A DNA stretch of 64,000 nucleotides, from NCBI GenBank assembly GCA_028753945.1, contig JAPNXP010000005.1, positions 682,001 to 746,000 on the forward strand. The letters run 5' to 3'. This DNA is from Hexactinellida sp. DTS-2022 (Eukaryota; Porifera; Hexactinellida). The notes beneath the pieces were generated by a model. It was given only the letters and a program-made list of their open reading frames with translations. It was not told where the DNA came from and did no database searches. The position numbers and the translations under genes are program-made. This document shows, piece by piece, positions 46,864 through 59,700 of this stretch. The first letter of the stretch is position 1. Each line of letters opens with the position of its first letter.

Positions 46864-48753
46864 ATGATTTATAACATTGTCCAACAAATTCTAGTACTTG
46901 TATCTGCTGGATGTGTCCCCAAGGAATTCACTCCGATATTTATAATTAGCGCAGTGATAAGCTCCCTGCTATGCATACTGCTTATACCAGTCACTATCCG
47001 ACTAGCAGGTCAGTTGATAGGCCAGGTGTTTAAGTACCGGTACATCGTTAATAACTGTATAAGCGGGTGTGAGCACGATGAAAACAGAGTCATTACTGCC
47101 TACTACCAACATTTCCAAATTTTCGTTGGAATCATCCTGTGCATGTTTGGTTTCTGTATCTTCAACACTATTTCCCTCGTCTACACGTCTGTCTTTGTCA
47201 TTAGTCAGGATTGGGAAAATGATAATCTAATGGGTTATCTCGCAGGCGCTATCGCCCAGTCATTTCAGGAAGGAATCGTATTATTCGGAGTGACTCTATT
47301 GCTACAGATAGCAAATTACTTTAAAGGTAAGAAAGTGCAGCTCAATATCCTAGTAATATTAATAATAGCCAGAATGGGGTATGTACTCTGTTTGGAGTTT
47401 TGCCAGTATCTCATCCAGTTTGTTGACCCAGCATGGTTATTCCAGACATTTCCATTCCTGTATGGTTCTATTATAAGTTATAACGGCTATTTCATTGTTA
47501 CCATTGTCTACGGGATCGATATATTCATTCGGGTATTCACGGTATGTGCGTTTATGAGAATGTGTATAATTATCGTAAACCAACGCATAATTGAGTTCAT
47601 AACACATTTGCATACCAGCTTTCTAGAATGGGAGAGATACGCAGATAAGATACGAGCCTATAAGCTGATGAAAATAGCTGCCTGGGGAACTTACTTGTTG
47701 ACTCTTTTAAATGCTATCGCTAGTTTGTCTGATGTTGTTATTTGTTTTATCGTCGAACAGGTCACCTTTGCTACATATATTACTAGTCTGTATGCTACAC
47801 TTGCTATTCTCGTATTCATGTCGATTCTATCAATTCTTCCCAGCATCCTATACTCGATATTCCTAGTCGCTGCTTGGTTGGTATTCCGAGACAGAACGAA
47901 AGTTAAATACTCCGGGTTCCGAACTAATGACGTCACCAGAGAGCAGTTATTGCCCGATAAACCTGTTTTCTCTAATCAGGACCATCTGCACCAAACATAT
48001 TATAAGAACAAAAACAAAATACACCGGGCATCCTATGTGATACTAATTATAACCGCTAGCGTTTGCTTTTCAGCATTTCTGACTCCAATTATGATTCAAG
48101 GTTCGAGACAGAACGTCGTTCTTCTACCTGGTGATTACATCATGCTCGATGATGTCAATCTAAATGATTGTGCGTTTGTTAACTATCAAAATTGTTCAAC
48201 AGACTTAAAAGGTTTAACGTTTCATAAACCACTCAAGCAATCCCTCACAACACAATATAGTATTCATCATTATACAATTACCTGGATTCCTAAAAATTCT
48301 ACAATCTCTAAATACTGCTACTCTTCTCTCAATGGAACTACTGTTGATAATGAATTGGGTGTACAACTGATATATCCTTCTGAAACTCCAAAATATCGTT
48401 CCTTTTGTGAAACCTCAAATGAAGTACTAAATTCTTCACAAGGTATCTATGACATACAAACTACTGGCATGTACTATATTTTTGAATTATCAAATGTTAC
48501 TAATTTCTGTGACCTGAACATAACTAGAAGCATCGACCTGATAACAAACGAAGTTCCATTTTCCAATTTCACACATGCAAACTTAGCTGATTTGGATGCA
48601 ATCATTTATGAACCAAATAATGATGCTAGTAATTGTCCGTTTACCATAGTTAGCTACTACAATCCGGTGTGGCCAATTTTATTATGCATAGCTGTGTTCT
48701 TAGTTACGCTATTTATCCAAGTTTCGCTACTCTACTGCATCCACCGTATTTAG
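46864..48753 (+). CDS. Orphan multi-pass membrane protein, single exon
   Basis: 629 codons from the first ATG (MIYNIVQQILVLV). Hydrophobic segments lie at about residues 26-48, 85-112, 125-150, 158-180, 195-225, 270-292, 300-340 and 388-410. An approximately 190-residue loop follows with six or more Cys and several N-glycosylation sequons (NCS, NST, NGT, NSS, NVT, NIT, NFT). A last membrane segment sits at about 605-626, with a short tail CIHRI. The loop is therefore probably extracellular. The N-terminal seven-to-eight-helix layout recalls a receptor, but no GPCR signature such as DRY or NPxxY is evident. Family not recognised. It diverges from HGD, 1.7 kb away. A single long frame with sustained membrane pattern makes it very likely real. 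Confidence 0.82.
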   Translation: MIYNIVQQILVLVSAGCVPKEFTPIFIISAVISSLLCILLIPVTIRLAGQLIGQVFKYRYIVNNCISGCEHDENRVITAYYQHFQIFVGIILCMFGFCIFNTISLVYTSVFVISQDWENDNLMGYLAGAIAQSFQEGIVLFGVTLLLQIANYFKGKKVQLNILVILIIARMGYVLCLEFCQYLIQFVDPAWLFQTFPFLYGSIISYNGYFIVTIVYGIDIFIRVFTVCAFMRMCIIIVNQRIIEFITHLHTSFLEWERYADKIRAYKLMKIAAWGTYLLTLLNAIASLSDVVICFIVEQVTFATYITSLYATLAILVFMSILSILPSILYSIFLVAAWLVFRDRTKVKYSGFRTNDVTREQLLPDKPVFSNQDHLHQTYYKNKNKIHRASYVILIITASVCFSAFLTPIMIQGSRQNVVLLPGDYIMLDDVNLNDCAFVNYQNCSTDLKGLTFHKPLKQSLTTQYSIHHYTITWIPKNSTISKYCYSSLNGTTVDNELGVQLIYPSETPKYRSFCETSNEVLNSSQGIYDIQTTGMYYIFELSNVTNFCDLNITRSIDLITNEVPFSNFTHANLADLDAIIYEPNNDASNCPFTIVSYYNPVWPILLCIAVFLVTLFIQVSLLYCIHRI

Positions 48754-51156
48754 CTGAGGTTACATGAAACAGCCCCAATAGAGGACAATATTCTGTGTTT
48801 CTTAGTTATACTTGTTTGTGTTATAGATGTAAATATTGTCCTAATTTAAAGCTTTCTAATACCCCAAGAAACATTCTATCTTTGGCAATTAACATAGTAT
48901 GTATTGTAATAATTTGAGTATTTGTATAATCATTATATCTGTATACCTCAATGGTATTCTGTATTTACTCCTTTTTGTATTAAATTAATTTCTAACTTGG
49001 ATCTGTATACATAATGCAACATAAACTCTCGTTAAAATAGCCATAATTTGAATTAGTGATTTATAAAACACAAATAGAAATTGTGACAAGCATAATACCC
49101 AACGATTGCAAATTTTATCAAAAAGTTCCCTACAAATTAATATACCTACTACTAATTAACTGTATTCATTATCACTATTATATCAAATATATCACTATAA
49201 TTGTTGATTGCCCGAATCGGATAATTGGTTGCCCGAATCGGATAATTGACCGAGAAATACAGTAGTTAAAAACAAATTATTATTTGTGATTTAATTAAAC
49301 GAGCCCTTCGGTCTCGGTCGCTTTGCGAGGGTTCGGCGCTTCACACTCAATTGATGGCCTTACTACACCTAGAAACTACCTTATTATAGGAAATTAACGT
49401 GCCATGAAATTAACGCGAATTTCTCCAAATCGCGTTAATTTCATGGAGCGTTAATTTCCATGACCTTAATTTCCTGCTATTTATCAAAATTATACAATGG
49501 ATGGACAAACTTCCGAGCTACATATTTTCAGATGTGCAACTAGTTTGAGAGGAAATACCATGTCTATCAAGTAGATTGAAAGACTATTTGGGCACAATAA
49601 ATAGTATTTATTCAGGAGATTAATAATCCTGAAATTTTTTCTCTAAAATTTATTCGCGTTAATTTCATGTATTTGCAAATGTTCAGCTCCAATTCGCGTT
49701 AATTTCCTATAATAAGGTAATAATTTATAATTATAAATCTCGATAATTCTCTATTAATAAGAATGTTACACAATGTAATTTGTTTGGGAAATTCAAATTC
49801 TCATATTAATAGCATATTAATAGCTAATAGCTGCACCATAAGAATAGCTCATGGTCATATTAATAGCTAAAAGAAATACATGCATTGTTCTGTAATCCTT
49901 CTCCCCTTGGAAGCGTTACGTAACTTTCGAAGGGCACATACACAGGTTGATCATATTACGGGAAATCATTAGGAATTCTTTAACTGGCCGCTAGCCTATG
50001 TACAAATGACCGTTGTATAGAGTGACATTTAGCAGATTATACTGTACAGCATATTTGTAGCAGAGCAGGGATCCCAACCTCTTTCAGGTGTGGCCCCTTA
50101 ATCAGTATAATTATATCGGAGGACCCCAGCTTAGGTTGTTATAAGGACAAAGCAAATTATTTAGAAATACTAACCCAGTACGCGCCGTAATATTGATGCT
50201 AAATTAAACAAACAATTTTATAAATAAGCTTGTCCGTGTGTGTATAATACAGAATCCAAATATTGTAAATTAACGAACATTAAGGAACTGTACAACTCTT
50301 GGAGCCAGATGGGAAACAGTTATTGTATTGATTGATAATAATTGTATACCAAATAGACACATTGGAATGTTAGAAATGTATGGCTGGACAGACGGAACAC
50401 AAATAACTGATTGGATGAATGACTATACTCTCGACCAATTATATTAGTCTCAGTTAGGCATTCTATAAATGCACACTTAACAACTGAAAGAGACTAAAAT
50501 ATATTTACATTAATTGAATGCTAGCTGGCAGCTGCTAATCCATACTGAGACAACCGTTGAATTATTTTGGCTCAAAGTTTTGTCACCTTTTGGGAGGGAA
50601 GATGTGAATATTTTCTTAGATATTAGAAATATTTCTAGCTACAGTATTACCCAGCCCCCTGCCAAATTTTAAATATGTAGCTCTTACCAGTTCCTCAATC
50701 AATTCCGAACAAAAAAAACAAAGATAAGATTCGAGACCTGTTTTGTAGGCAATAAAAATTCCCCTAGCGGCCTAGCCTATCTATATATATGCATACAAGT
50801 AGTAATCCGGTTAATACGAATTTCCGGTTAATACGAATTTGCGGATAATAATTTCGACAGTCCCCTTGTGTTCCAACTACCTATTAATTATTAATTAACT
50901 AATTAACTAATTAGTCGATTGAAAACCTCATCTAAAACGTAACATGTTGTTGAAAACATGAAACTTAATAAAATTACGGAATATGAATATAATTATGTTT
51001 AATACAAGATTAAATACTATGTAGTTAACTTATTCTAAACAATAAAACAATACAACTCTGAATAATGAATCAACAAACAGGTTTGTTATCAATTATATAA
51101 TCTCTGCCAATATGATAATAAATATAATATATATACTATAATAGTGCTTTAATGCT
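48754..51156. other. Intergenic region with a 340-bp palindromic MITE and a GC-rich dispersed repeat
   Basis: Holds a MITE with ends TACCTTATTATAGGAAATTA (49379-49717, interior also repeating CGCGTTAATTTC), a GC-rich repeat (49296-49362) matching 10913-10977 in reverse, a MITE fragment ending near 50045 (TTAGCAGATTATACTGTA), and a partial CGGTTAATACGAATTTCC element (about 50760-50875). No gene seen. Confidence 0.55.
49379..49717. mobile_element. MITE, TIR CCTTATTATAGGAAATTAAC
   Basis: Left end CCTTATTATAGGAAATTAAC and right end GTTAATTTCCTATAATAAGG, with TA on both sides. A further hairpin near the left end repeats GCGTTAATTTCATGG in both orientations. No coding capacity. Confidence 0.8.
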
Positions 51157-51554
51157 TTAAGAAGATTTAATATGAGTATTCTGTTCCTGTAAATAGAGGT
51201 TACACATCCATGGTACAAATCCTGTTATGAAGTGTAGTACAGAATGGTTAGAATGCCAGTAAATGTCTTTTAATGCGGCATTTGCAGGTGTGAATATAAT
51301 TGTGACGACTATAAAGGAAATTGGAAACAGGACTTTCGTTAAAACACTTGCGTTAAAAAATGCAAACTGAAAACACAGATAAGAAATACCCACAACAAAT
51401 GCCGGTAAAAATATAAATTTTATAATCACAGGGTCTATTTCTCTACCATTGGGATCCCAGTATAAATATACAGAAATATGCATTAAGAAATCAGGCAACA
51501 AACTACAGCCAATTAACACGCCTGATAAAATACTTACACTCCATGCCCACTTCA
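51157..51554 (-). CDS. Terminal exon of an unrecognised four-helix membrane protein (partial)
   Basis: About 132 codons ending QNTHIKSS and a stop. The frame has no upstream ATG before an in-frame stop and begins right after a TTTACAG acceptor, so an upstream exon is expected; I could not find it. Four hydrophobic segments (about residues 3-20, 46-68, 72-92 and 108-124 of the exon). Conserved-looking polar spots: YWDPNGREID after the first segment and YWHSNHSVLHF before the last. I do not recognise the family. Alternatively, translation could begin at an internal Met (MHISVYL). Confidence 0.5.
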
Positions 51555-53710
51555 CTGTAAACGCGAGACTAATAGCTTATAGCTTATACAATGTATAGCT
51601 TATACAATGTAAGTTACTTCGGTTAATTAATAATTAATATGAAAAAATTGTAACATGACTTTTCGAACATATGAATTAACTTATTTTGGACAATTTAACA
51701 AGTCAAACGCAATGCCCATTGATAATTGGATATAATTCATTCACAAATTATTAAGTAAAATAGCAGAAAAACCTAAACAAAGTATGAAAATTCAAGTATA
51801 ATTGTATTCCCACAAATACTTATAATAATTCCTTAATTTATTAAGATGTTTATATAATAATTTTTGTCGGAAAATATGGATATATATAACAAACACAATC
51901 ATAGTATCTACTATCTACTTAAGTAATAAATATGAATTATCCTTATGTCACTGTTAAAATCTTGCAAAATAACAGCATTCAAATAGTTTTCTTAATAGCC
52001 AGCCTTATCCCTTTGCAAGTCCAAATACCTAGCTACCACTCCTGTCTCTAGGGTTAAGAAGAAATGGACAGTAGAATGTTTAATTAATGTGCCAATTAAA
52101 ATCCTGTAGAGACTCTCTCATTAGAAAAAAACACAATAAGAAGAACAAAATCCAAAATAGTGATCCAAACTTCTAAAACCCATTACAGAAGTTTCCAACA
52201 CAACCTCATAACATATACAGTAGAACCTCGTTAGTACGAACACGGTTAATACGAACAAACAGTTCCACAAAATCAGGTCCCTACAAAGGCTATTCTAAGG
52301 ATATTACTCCGGTTAATACGAACTCCGGATAAAGCGAACACATTTTACCGTCCGTTGGTGTTCGTATTAACGAGTTTCTACTGTATAATAATATGATATC
52401 ACTATTATTAACGGGCCATCAAATACAAGATAAATCCAACGATTTTCAGGTGTCGCTTCTAAGAAATACACCTTCAGATGATATAACGCAGGGGTTTTTC
52501 AAAGGTTGAGACCTTAGTCTAACCAATAATCATGGCCTACTATATTATACGGCTAGATAAGTCAAGTATCTGCTCATTACAATTCTAGGCCAATGTTTAC
52601 TTTCTAATTGCTCGTAAAATGAATTACCCATTGTCATTGGAATATACTAAACTTAGGTTTTCAAATACGCTAGAAACATCTAAAATACTTTTCAGAATGA
52701 TTTCACATCGGATTTAACCACAATGACGTACGTCTACATATAAGGAATTTCATATAAATACAGTGGAACCTCGTTAACCCGAAGATGGCTTGGGGTTTTT
52801 AGTATAAATAGAAAAAAACCCAGTTTCAGTTTCACTTTCAATTGAAATTGTATTTACTTTCAGTTTCAATTTTCACATTCCGAGTCAGATTAGGGTTAAT
52901 ACGAACACCAACGGACGGTAAAAATTTTGTTCGCTTTATCCTGAGTTCGTATTAACCGGATAATACCCATTCAATAGCCATTGTAGGGACTTGATTTTGT
53001 GGATCTGTTTGTTCGTCTTATCCGGAAATTCGTATTAAATGTGTTCGTACTAACGAGGTTCTACTGTAGTATAATAAACTCTTGTTAATACGGTTAAGGA
53101 ATACAATGTTTAATTCCCCTAGTCTATACAAACGCATGCAAGTGACTCCAGTTAATACGAGTTTCCGGAAATATAAACAAATTTCGACGGTCCCCTGGTG
53201 TTCCTATTAACTACTGGAGTACTGTGTATACTGAATACATAGTATATACAATCTGTATCTTTGTATACTCAGTTTATAATACCGTCTCTATCGTTAGTAT
53301 TAATAGACACGAATAACCGAAAAATGACTGTCTATGTCATATAAGTTGGATTGTACAAAATTAGTGAATTGATTGAACTAACTTTGTTCTACTTATTGAA
53401 TTAATTATCCTATTAATTACAGATATCCGTAACTGGTAGTATTAAGATCAAAGGTCGGTTGGTAGAAGTAAGCTGATTAAAGTAAATTACTTGGGTGTGT
53501 GTAATATTGGAAACAGCTGGAAAATCAATATGTAATTGAATTTAATATTATTCTGCACATAGCGTATTAAACATTTGAAATAAACACTAATGGAGTGTGA
53601 AATTAAATAAAACATAAAAGATAAAGGGAGTTTGTAAATGTACAAGCATGTTGTATGGTGTGGTGTATGAATGTAGGATGAACTTTACAAGAATAAATAA
53701 GCGATTGGGA
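51555..53710. other. Gap downstream of the Radil-like gene
   Basis: Contains GTAGAACCTCG-type MITEs at 52218-52383 and 52761-53066 (the second interrupted by about 90 bp) and a CTAGTCTATAC-bearing element (about 53079-53230). A missing 5' exon of the gene at 51157 is expected here. Otherwise nothing recognisable. Confidence 0.5.
52218..52383. mobile_element. MITE family B (accgtccgttggtgttcg interior), representative
   Basis: Same outer ends as family A (CAGTAGAACCTCGTTAGTA) but a different core, with ACAGTTCCACAAAATCAGG and GGCTATTCAATGGGTATTAC-like words. Other copies at about 5862-6036, 9745-9896, 18469-18631, 20281-20468, 35289-35476, 43973-44140, 52761-53066. Confidence 0.85.
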
Positions 53711-56700
53711 TTAGAAATGTCTGTTGCAAGGCAATACTCTGAGAAGAATGTCTCGCGAAGGAGATATTAGTTCTTTAGCTCTGAAGAGAAATAGAATAAA
53801 ATATAAAGTATCCTAAGTTGTGAGTTATGGTCGCTTAAAGAGGCTCTATGGTTGTGTTATAGCAATATTGCTCTATAAGAAAGTTATTTTCAGTCCCCAT
53901 GCAAGCATTGAATGTAAATTATGTTCCTCTAATAGCAAGTTCGCATATTAGTAAGCAAATTTCGTGTAAATGCGACTTGCGAATACCAGTGTAGTAAATT
54001 TCATAAACAGTCCCATGATATATAAGTTAAGGGCTGACTTATATAGCGGTTAACATATTTTCAATAGAAAAAAACCGGGTTTCACAAGGACAAAAGTTTG
54101 ATAGCAAAAGATGAATTGAAAATTATAAAGTTGCGAGTTCTTATCATATTTGAATAAATTAAAGTTCATATTATTAATAAATAAATCACATTTGGTCACT
54201 CACAATTAGCGACCATAATTTCTGTAAATTTATAACTGTACTTACTTGTCTAAGTCTGTTGGGTCTAATGGTCTGTGGTTTATTGAAAGAATTTTAGATC
54301 CAATTGTTAGTTGGGAGTTCTAAAAGAAATAAATTAAAACGTTTGTAATAAACTACAGTGAACTCTCGTTATAACGAAGTGCTTGGGACCTGTAAATTCC
54401 TTCGTTATATCCGGATATTCGTTATAAGCGGATAATCAATCCATGCATTTAGTGCTCTGGGGGAAAATTACATTTCGTTATATCAGACTTCGTTATAACG
54501 GGAGTTCACTGTAATATTAATTATTAATACAGTAGACTATTGTTAATACGAACACCAGGGGACCGTCATAATATGTTTGTATTAACTTCGTATAATTAAC
54601 CGGAGTCACTTGCATGTATTTGTATAGGCTAGGGGAATTAAACCTTATACTCATTAACCAATATTTCACTTTATCCGTGTTCTACTGTATAAAGCAAATA
54701 AACTCACTTTGCTAGCAATACTGTCAGTAGCAATTGACTTTATGTAAATCCCTGGAATATTTTCCTTTGTACTCTCTCCTTTAACCAATTCTAATCCCAG
54801 TAACTTATCTGGAACTCTTATTAATTTAATTAATTTTATTTTTGAAATGGTTGGAGTAGTTACCAGTGAATCAATTGATGTATCATCATCTTCCGACTAA
54901 ACAGTGATAAACAAGATTAAAGTAAACAACAACAAATGAATAAACAACAACAAACCTTTGAGGTATATTCATCTGTGATATCTATAAGGTGTGGATATAA
55001 GGGAGGTGTTAAAAATGGTTTTATTTCAAAACTAAGAGTTGTACGGCACATTTGTTTCCTAACTGAGTTTGGCGTTAAATCTGCTTCAGAATCGCTGGAA
55101 CCCTCAGGGGTACCTAACAGGTCCAAAAGATCAGAATCTGTATTCTTATTATCCTGCCGAATTATCTTTGGTGAGTGGGTTATTTTTAATTGGTGATCTT
55201 CTAATTTCGGTGATTTGTGATTTGTAATTTGATTGGAAGCGAAAGCGAATTCATATTTCGAGTTTGAGATATCTGAAATCTAAAAATAGACCCAAATTAA
55301 ACCTAATTAATTAATAACAGAATTCTCTACGATTAAAATAACCTCTTTAAAACACAGACAATAATATTAAACAAATTCCTTTGAACCAACAACACCTGTT
55401 ATTAGTTCAGAAACATTTACAAAACTACAATACAATTAGTCCCAGCCACATATGAACTTGCGTCTAATCTTTCTATTATGTATTAATAACCTTTTGATCT
55501 TGTATATCACATTGAATTGCTTACAATTAAAGGGATGGGCTAATGTCCACAAACATATAATTGAAAGGTAAATTTCCACGAATCAAACTGCATATAAGTA
55601 ATTGTGATAGTTATACGAATCTCTTTTGGTAATAATGTAGACATACATACATTTCTATTACGCAATTTGAATACAATTTTTTGTACCATGTGCAAACCTT
55701 TCTGTAATTACTATGATAGTAAGTAACTAGTGGTAGATTAGATTATTAGGTGCCATTCAAACGTAACCCTTCAAGGGGGGGGGGGGGGGGGTATCCAATG
55801 TGTGACAGACCATCTTTTGTATTACAAAATGGTTAAATAAATCGTGATATACAAGTCTAATTTCTGGACATTTTATGGTAAATAACGTTTGAACTTTGAA
55901 TGGCCCCTTAGAAGTTAATAACATAGATTTGGAAATTTATTAATAATTTTACATACAGAATATAAGTTCTAATAAACTCGAATTAACAACATGACACATC
56001 ATTTCATAAATAAACAAATTTCTACTTTTTAAAAGCAAACTAAACTGACCCCAAATCCTGCTTCATAAGTAAGATTATCGCTCCTTGTGTGTCTGTGGAG
56101 ACAATCGAGAGACTTTGGTCTGTCTAGTAACGGTGGTTGTAGTAAGGAATTCAAGCTGTGTTGAGATGTGAAGGTAAATCTATCATTATCTAACTCAGGA
56201 TAGAAATCCTTGTCGACAGAAGAGAGATAGTCCATTGATTTGCGGTGTTCCAATACGCTTGAAAAGCTTGAGTCAAAATCTGAACTTCCGATAACTATAA
56301 ATATAATTTTATAATTTATATAAAATTATCTGTTAATGGAATTACTTATATATTGGTCAACACCTTTTCTAATGTAATATTCAGTCACTGGCAAGGGTAC
56401 TTTTACAAATTTTAAGTTCTTAGTCAATTAAACTCTGTTCTGTAGAAAGGAAACGGATAAAAAAGTGAATAAAATACTGGCCCACTACATAGTAGTCGCT
56501 ACAGTAAAAAATCATCTTCGCGAAGTCAAATTTTTATACTGTAAAGGTGTTTGCTGGTGTATAAGGTATATTAAAAGCTCGTTAGTACGAACACCAGGGG
56601 ACCGTCAAATGTGTTCGCTTTTCCGGTATTCGTATTAACCAATATGATTTGTTTGAAAAGGCTTTGAAGGGGACTGAAATAGTGTTCGTATTAACCGGAA

Positions 56701-59700
56701 TTCGTATTAACCAACATCATTCGTATTGAAAAGGCTTTGAAGGGGACTGAAATAGTGTTCGTATTAACCGGAATTTCGTAATAACCGTGTTCCTACTAAC
56801 TAGGTTCTACTGTAGCACTAAGATAAATGGCTAAATATAGATTACTCACTGTCATCGAAAGAGCTGAATCTCCTGTGTGTAACGAACTCATCCTGCGACG
56901 AATCCAGATCCATAATGTCCGGAATGGGAGACACGGTGTTGCTAGAAGAGTCGTACGATTCGGGACTCATTGGGGGCTTGTCTTTAAATCCGGACAACAA
57001 CTTGTCAACGTAATGGTCAAATGGAATGTCGGAGGGTATATTATCTGGTAACAGGAAGTGAGGTTGTGAAGGAAAAGTGAAGGGTGTGGGCAGGTAACCG
57101 CGTTCCTTAATTTGCGCTAAATATAGAGAAATATAATTACATTCCATAGAATTAATGTGGTTGCTATGTAAACCCATTTTATTTGAATTTAATTATTTAG
57201 TATGTTGCTCGACAAATTTTCTTAATTAAGCCACAAATTTTGCCTTTGTGGAATATATGACTTTGTGTAGATTATATTTTTTTCGTTGCATTATTTGTTA
57301 TTAATATTAGTATTGTTTTACTGCATCAGAAGTTTGTTAAGCCATCAGTGGTTTATTAAACCAGCCGTTGTTTATTCTTTAGCCACCAGAAAATGCGAGG
57401 TGGTGGCTTAATTAGCCACTACACACTGTTCTCTCTAATAGTCCACCAGTGGGCAATGGGCCAAAGTGGACTATTAGAGAATATGGACTATAACAGATAT
57501 ATAAATAGTTGATTTGGACAAGTAAATATGTGGACTATTAGAGAGAACAGACTGTATCATAATTTCATCTTGTCTAACACTGGTATATTTGTTGTTGTTT
57601 GTATGAGTGACATTATAGGGGAATAGAAAAGTGTACTATTAGAAAAGTGTACTAGTATTAGAAAAGTGGACAATTAGAGAGAACAGACTGTATCATAATT
57701 TCATATTATCGAGCCTGGTGTAAACTGACTACTTACCGTGATTGAAAGCAGAGTCCGCTTCGGTTATGGAAGGCCGCCAGTGCTCGGGTGTAATCACCAA
57801 CGAAATAGGCTGGAAATAGTCAGCTGACGCAGACCCAGGTAACCCTGGTAACCCAGGAATGCCGGGAAGAATGTAGTGCAGCAGAATGTGATGCAGCTGG
57901 GGAGGGGAGAGAGAGGAGTACTCCTTTCGCAGCATGTTCCAATCCAACTAGAAACACATGCAATAAATAGATAGATAAACAAATTGATTGATAAGTCACA
58001 AATATACAAATTGATAAAGTCACAAATATACAAATTGATAAATAAATAAACATTGAACAAACTGATAAAGTAAATAAACAAATAAATAAATTGATAAAAT
58101 AAATAGACAAATAAACAAATTGGTAAATAAATAAACAAATACATAAAATTGACAAAATAAATAAACAATTGACAAATTGACAAATAGACAAATTGATAAA
58201 ATAAATAAATAAATAAACAAATTGATAAAAATCATAAAACAACTCACTAACCAAACACCCAAACAACAACAACACCTAACCCATACCTTAACTAGCTCAT
58301 CCCCGTTAGCAGCCAGCAGCTGGAGAATGCTCCTGAGAGAGGAGAAGTGAGCATCGAACTGCGCCGTGAGACCAGTGCGGTTGGCCCACTGCTCCATTTG
58401 TCCGACGCACCACTTCATCTGCTGTCCCCTAACCTGGCTGTACAAGCCCAGTTCCTCTCCGTGCTCAAATATAAAGTTAGACAGGAACCTGTTTATCCTC
58501 CCAAACAGGTTAAGGAATATATCTGGGATCAGTTCTGTGGGTGTGTAGGTGTCGTGTAGAGTCTTGTAGAATACCTGTAGCATATCTGAACAGAGAGAGA
58601 ATATAATAAATTCAAGAAGAATAACTTATATACGTATATTAGCAAACACCTTTCTAATGTAATTTAAGTGCTGGAATTTAAGTAATGTAATTTAAGTATC
58701 ACATTTTAACACAAAATAATAATTATCTCTTTCGAAGCCGGTTTTATATTGAAAAGGTTTTGGCCAATATATAATTAAGCCCAAATAAAAATTACATACA
58801 ATTGACTCCGCTTATAAGGGCCAATTTTGTTCCAGGATCGTTTGACCCAATTAAACGGAGAAATCTAATAAGCGAAAATATTTCGAGTCAAACTGTAATT
58901 ATGTCCTATAAATCCTATGAAATTTTTACCTCATTAAACGGAGAATTATATTATTAACCGGTGGCTCTATTAACCGGTGTATACTGTATTTGAAAACTCA
59001 GTTCATCTAATAGCAAGTTAACTGTACGAACTTTGTTAATTGTAGGGCACTGTTAATACTTAATTGTAAGGCACTGATAATATCAAGTTAACAGTACGAC
59101 TTACCATTAACAATCTCCACGTTAGGATTGTGAGTGGAGGAGTGTTTAGCGGTCGGAGAGGCTCTCGAGTTGTTTGAGGTGGAGCTGGATATGTAGCCGC
59201 TGGTCTCCGTGCAGGTGCTCGAGGGACTCAGGCTGAGCAGCACGTGGTTCTCGTCAAGCAGACCGGCCAATGGGGCCTGCAGCAACTAGCGGGACATAAC
59301 GGTTATATACACAGGATACTCTCGTTATAGGCGATATATCGGGTAAGTTAAATTAGTTATACTAAATGCGTGCAAGTGAGTCCAGATAACACGAATTCCA
59401 GATATAGATAATACAAAATTTCGACGGTCCCCTTGGTAATAACAAGAGTCTACTGTAGTTTAGATTAGATATACGAACACAAGGGGACCGTAGAAATGTG
59501 TTCGCCTTATTCGGAATTCGTATTACCGGTGTAATTTGTATTGGAAAGCCTTTGAAGGGGATTGAATAGTGTTTGTATTACGGTGTTCGTATATCGAAGT
59601 TTTACTGTATGTTCAAATTAGGAATTTATTTACCTTTAGGAAGAAATCCATGGTTTTATTAATGCCTTCAGAAATAACATTTTGTAGAGAAGAGATGCTT

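Noticed and set aside
57794-58275. Ile/Tyr/Leu-rich frames on the minus strand
   Set aside because: Overlap the AAATAAACAAATTGATA-type simple repeat in a Radil-like intron and read past true splice sites.
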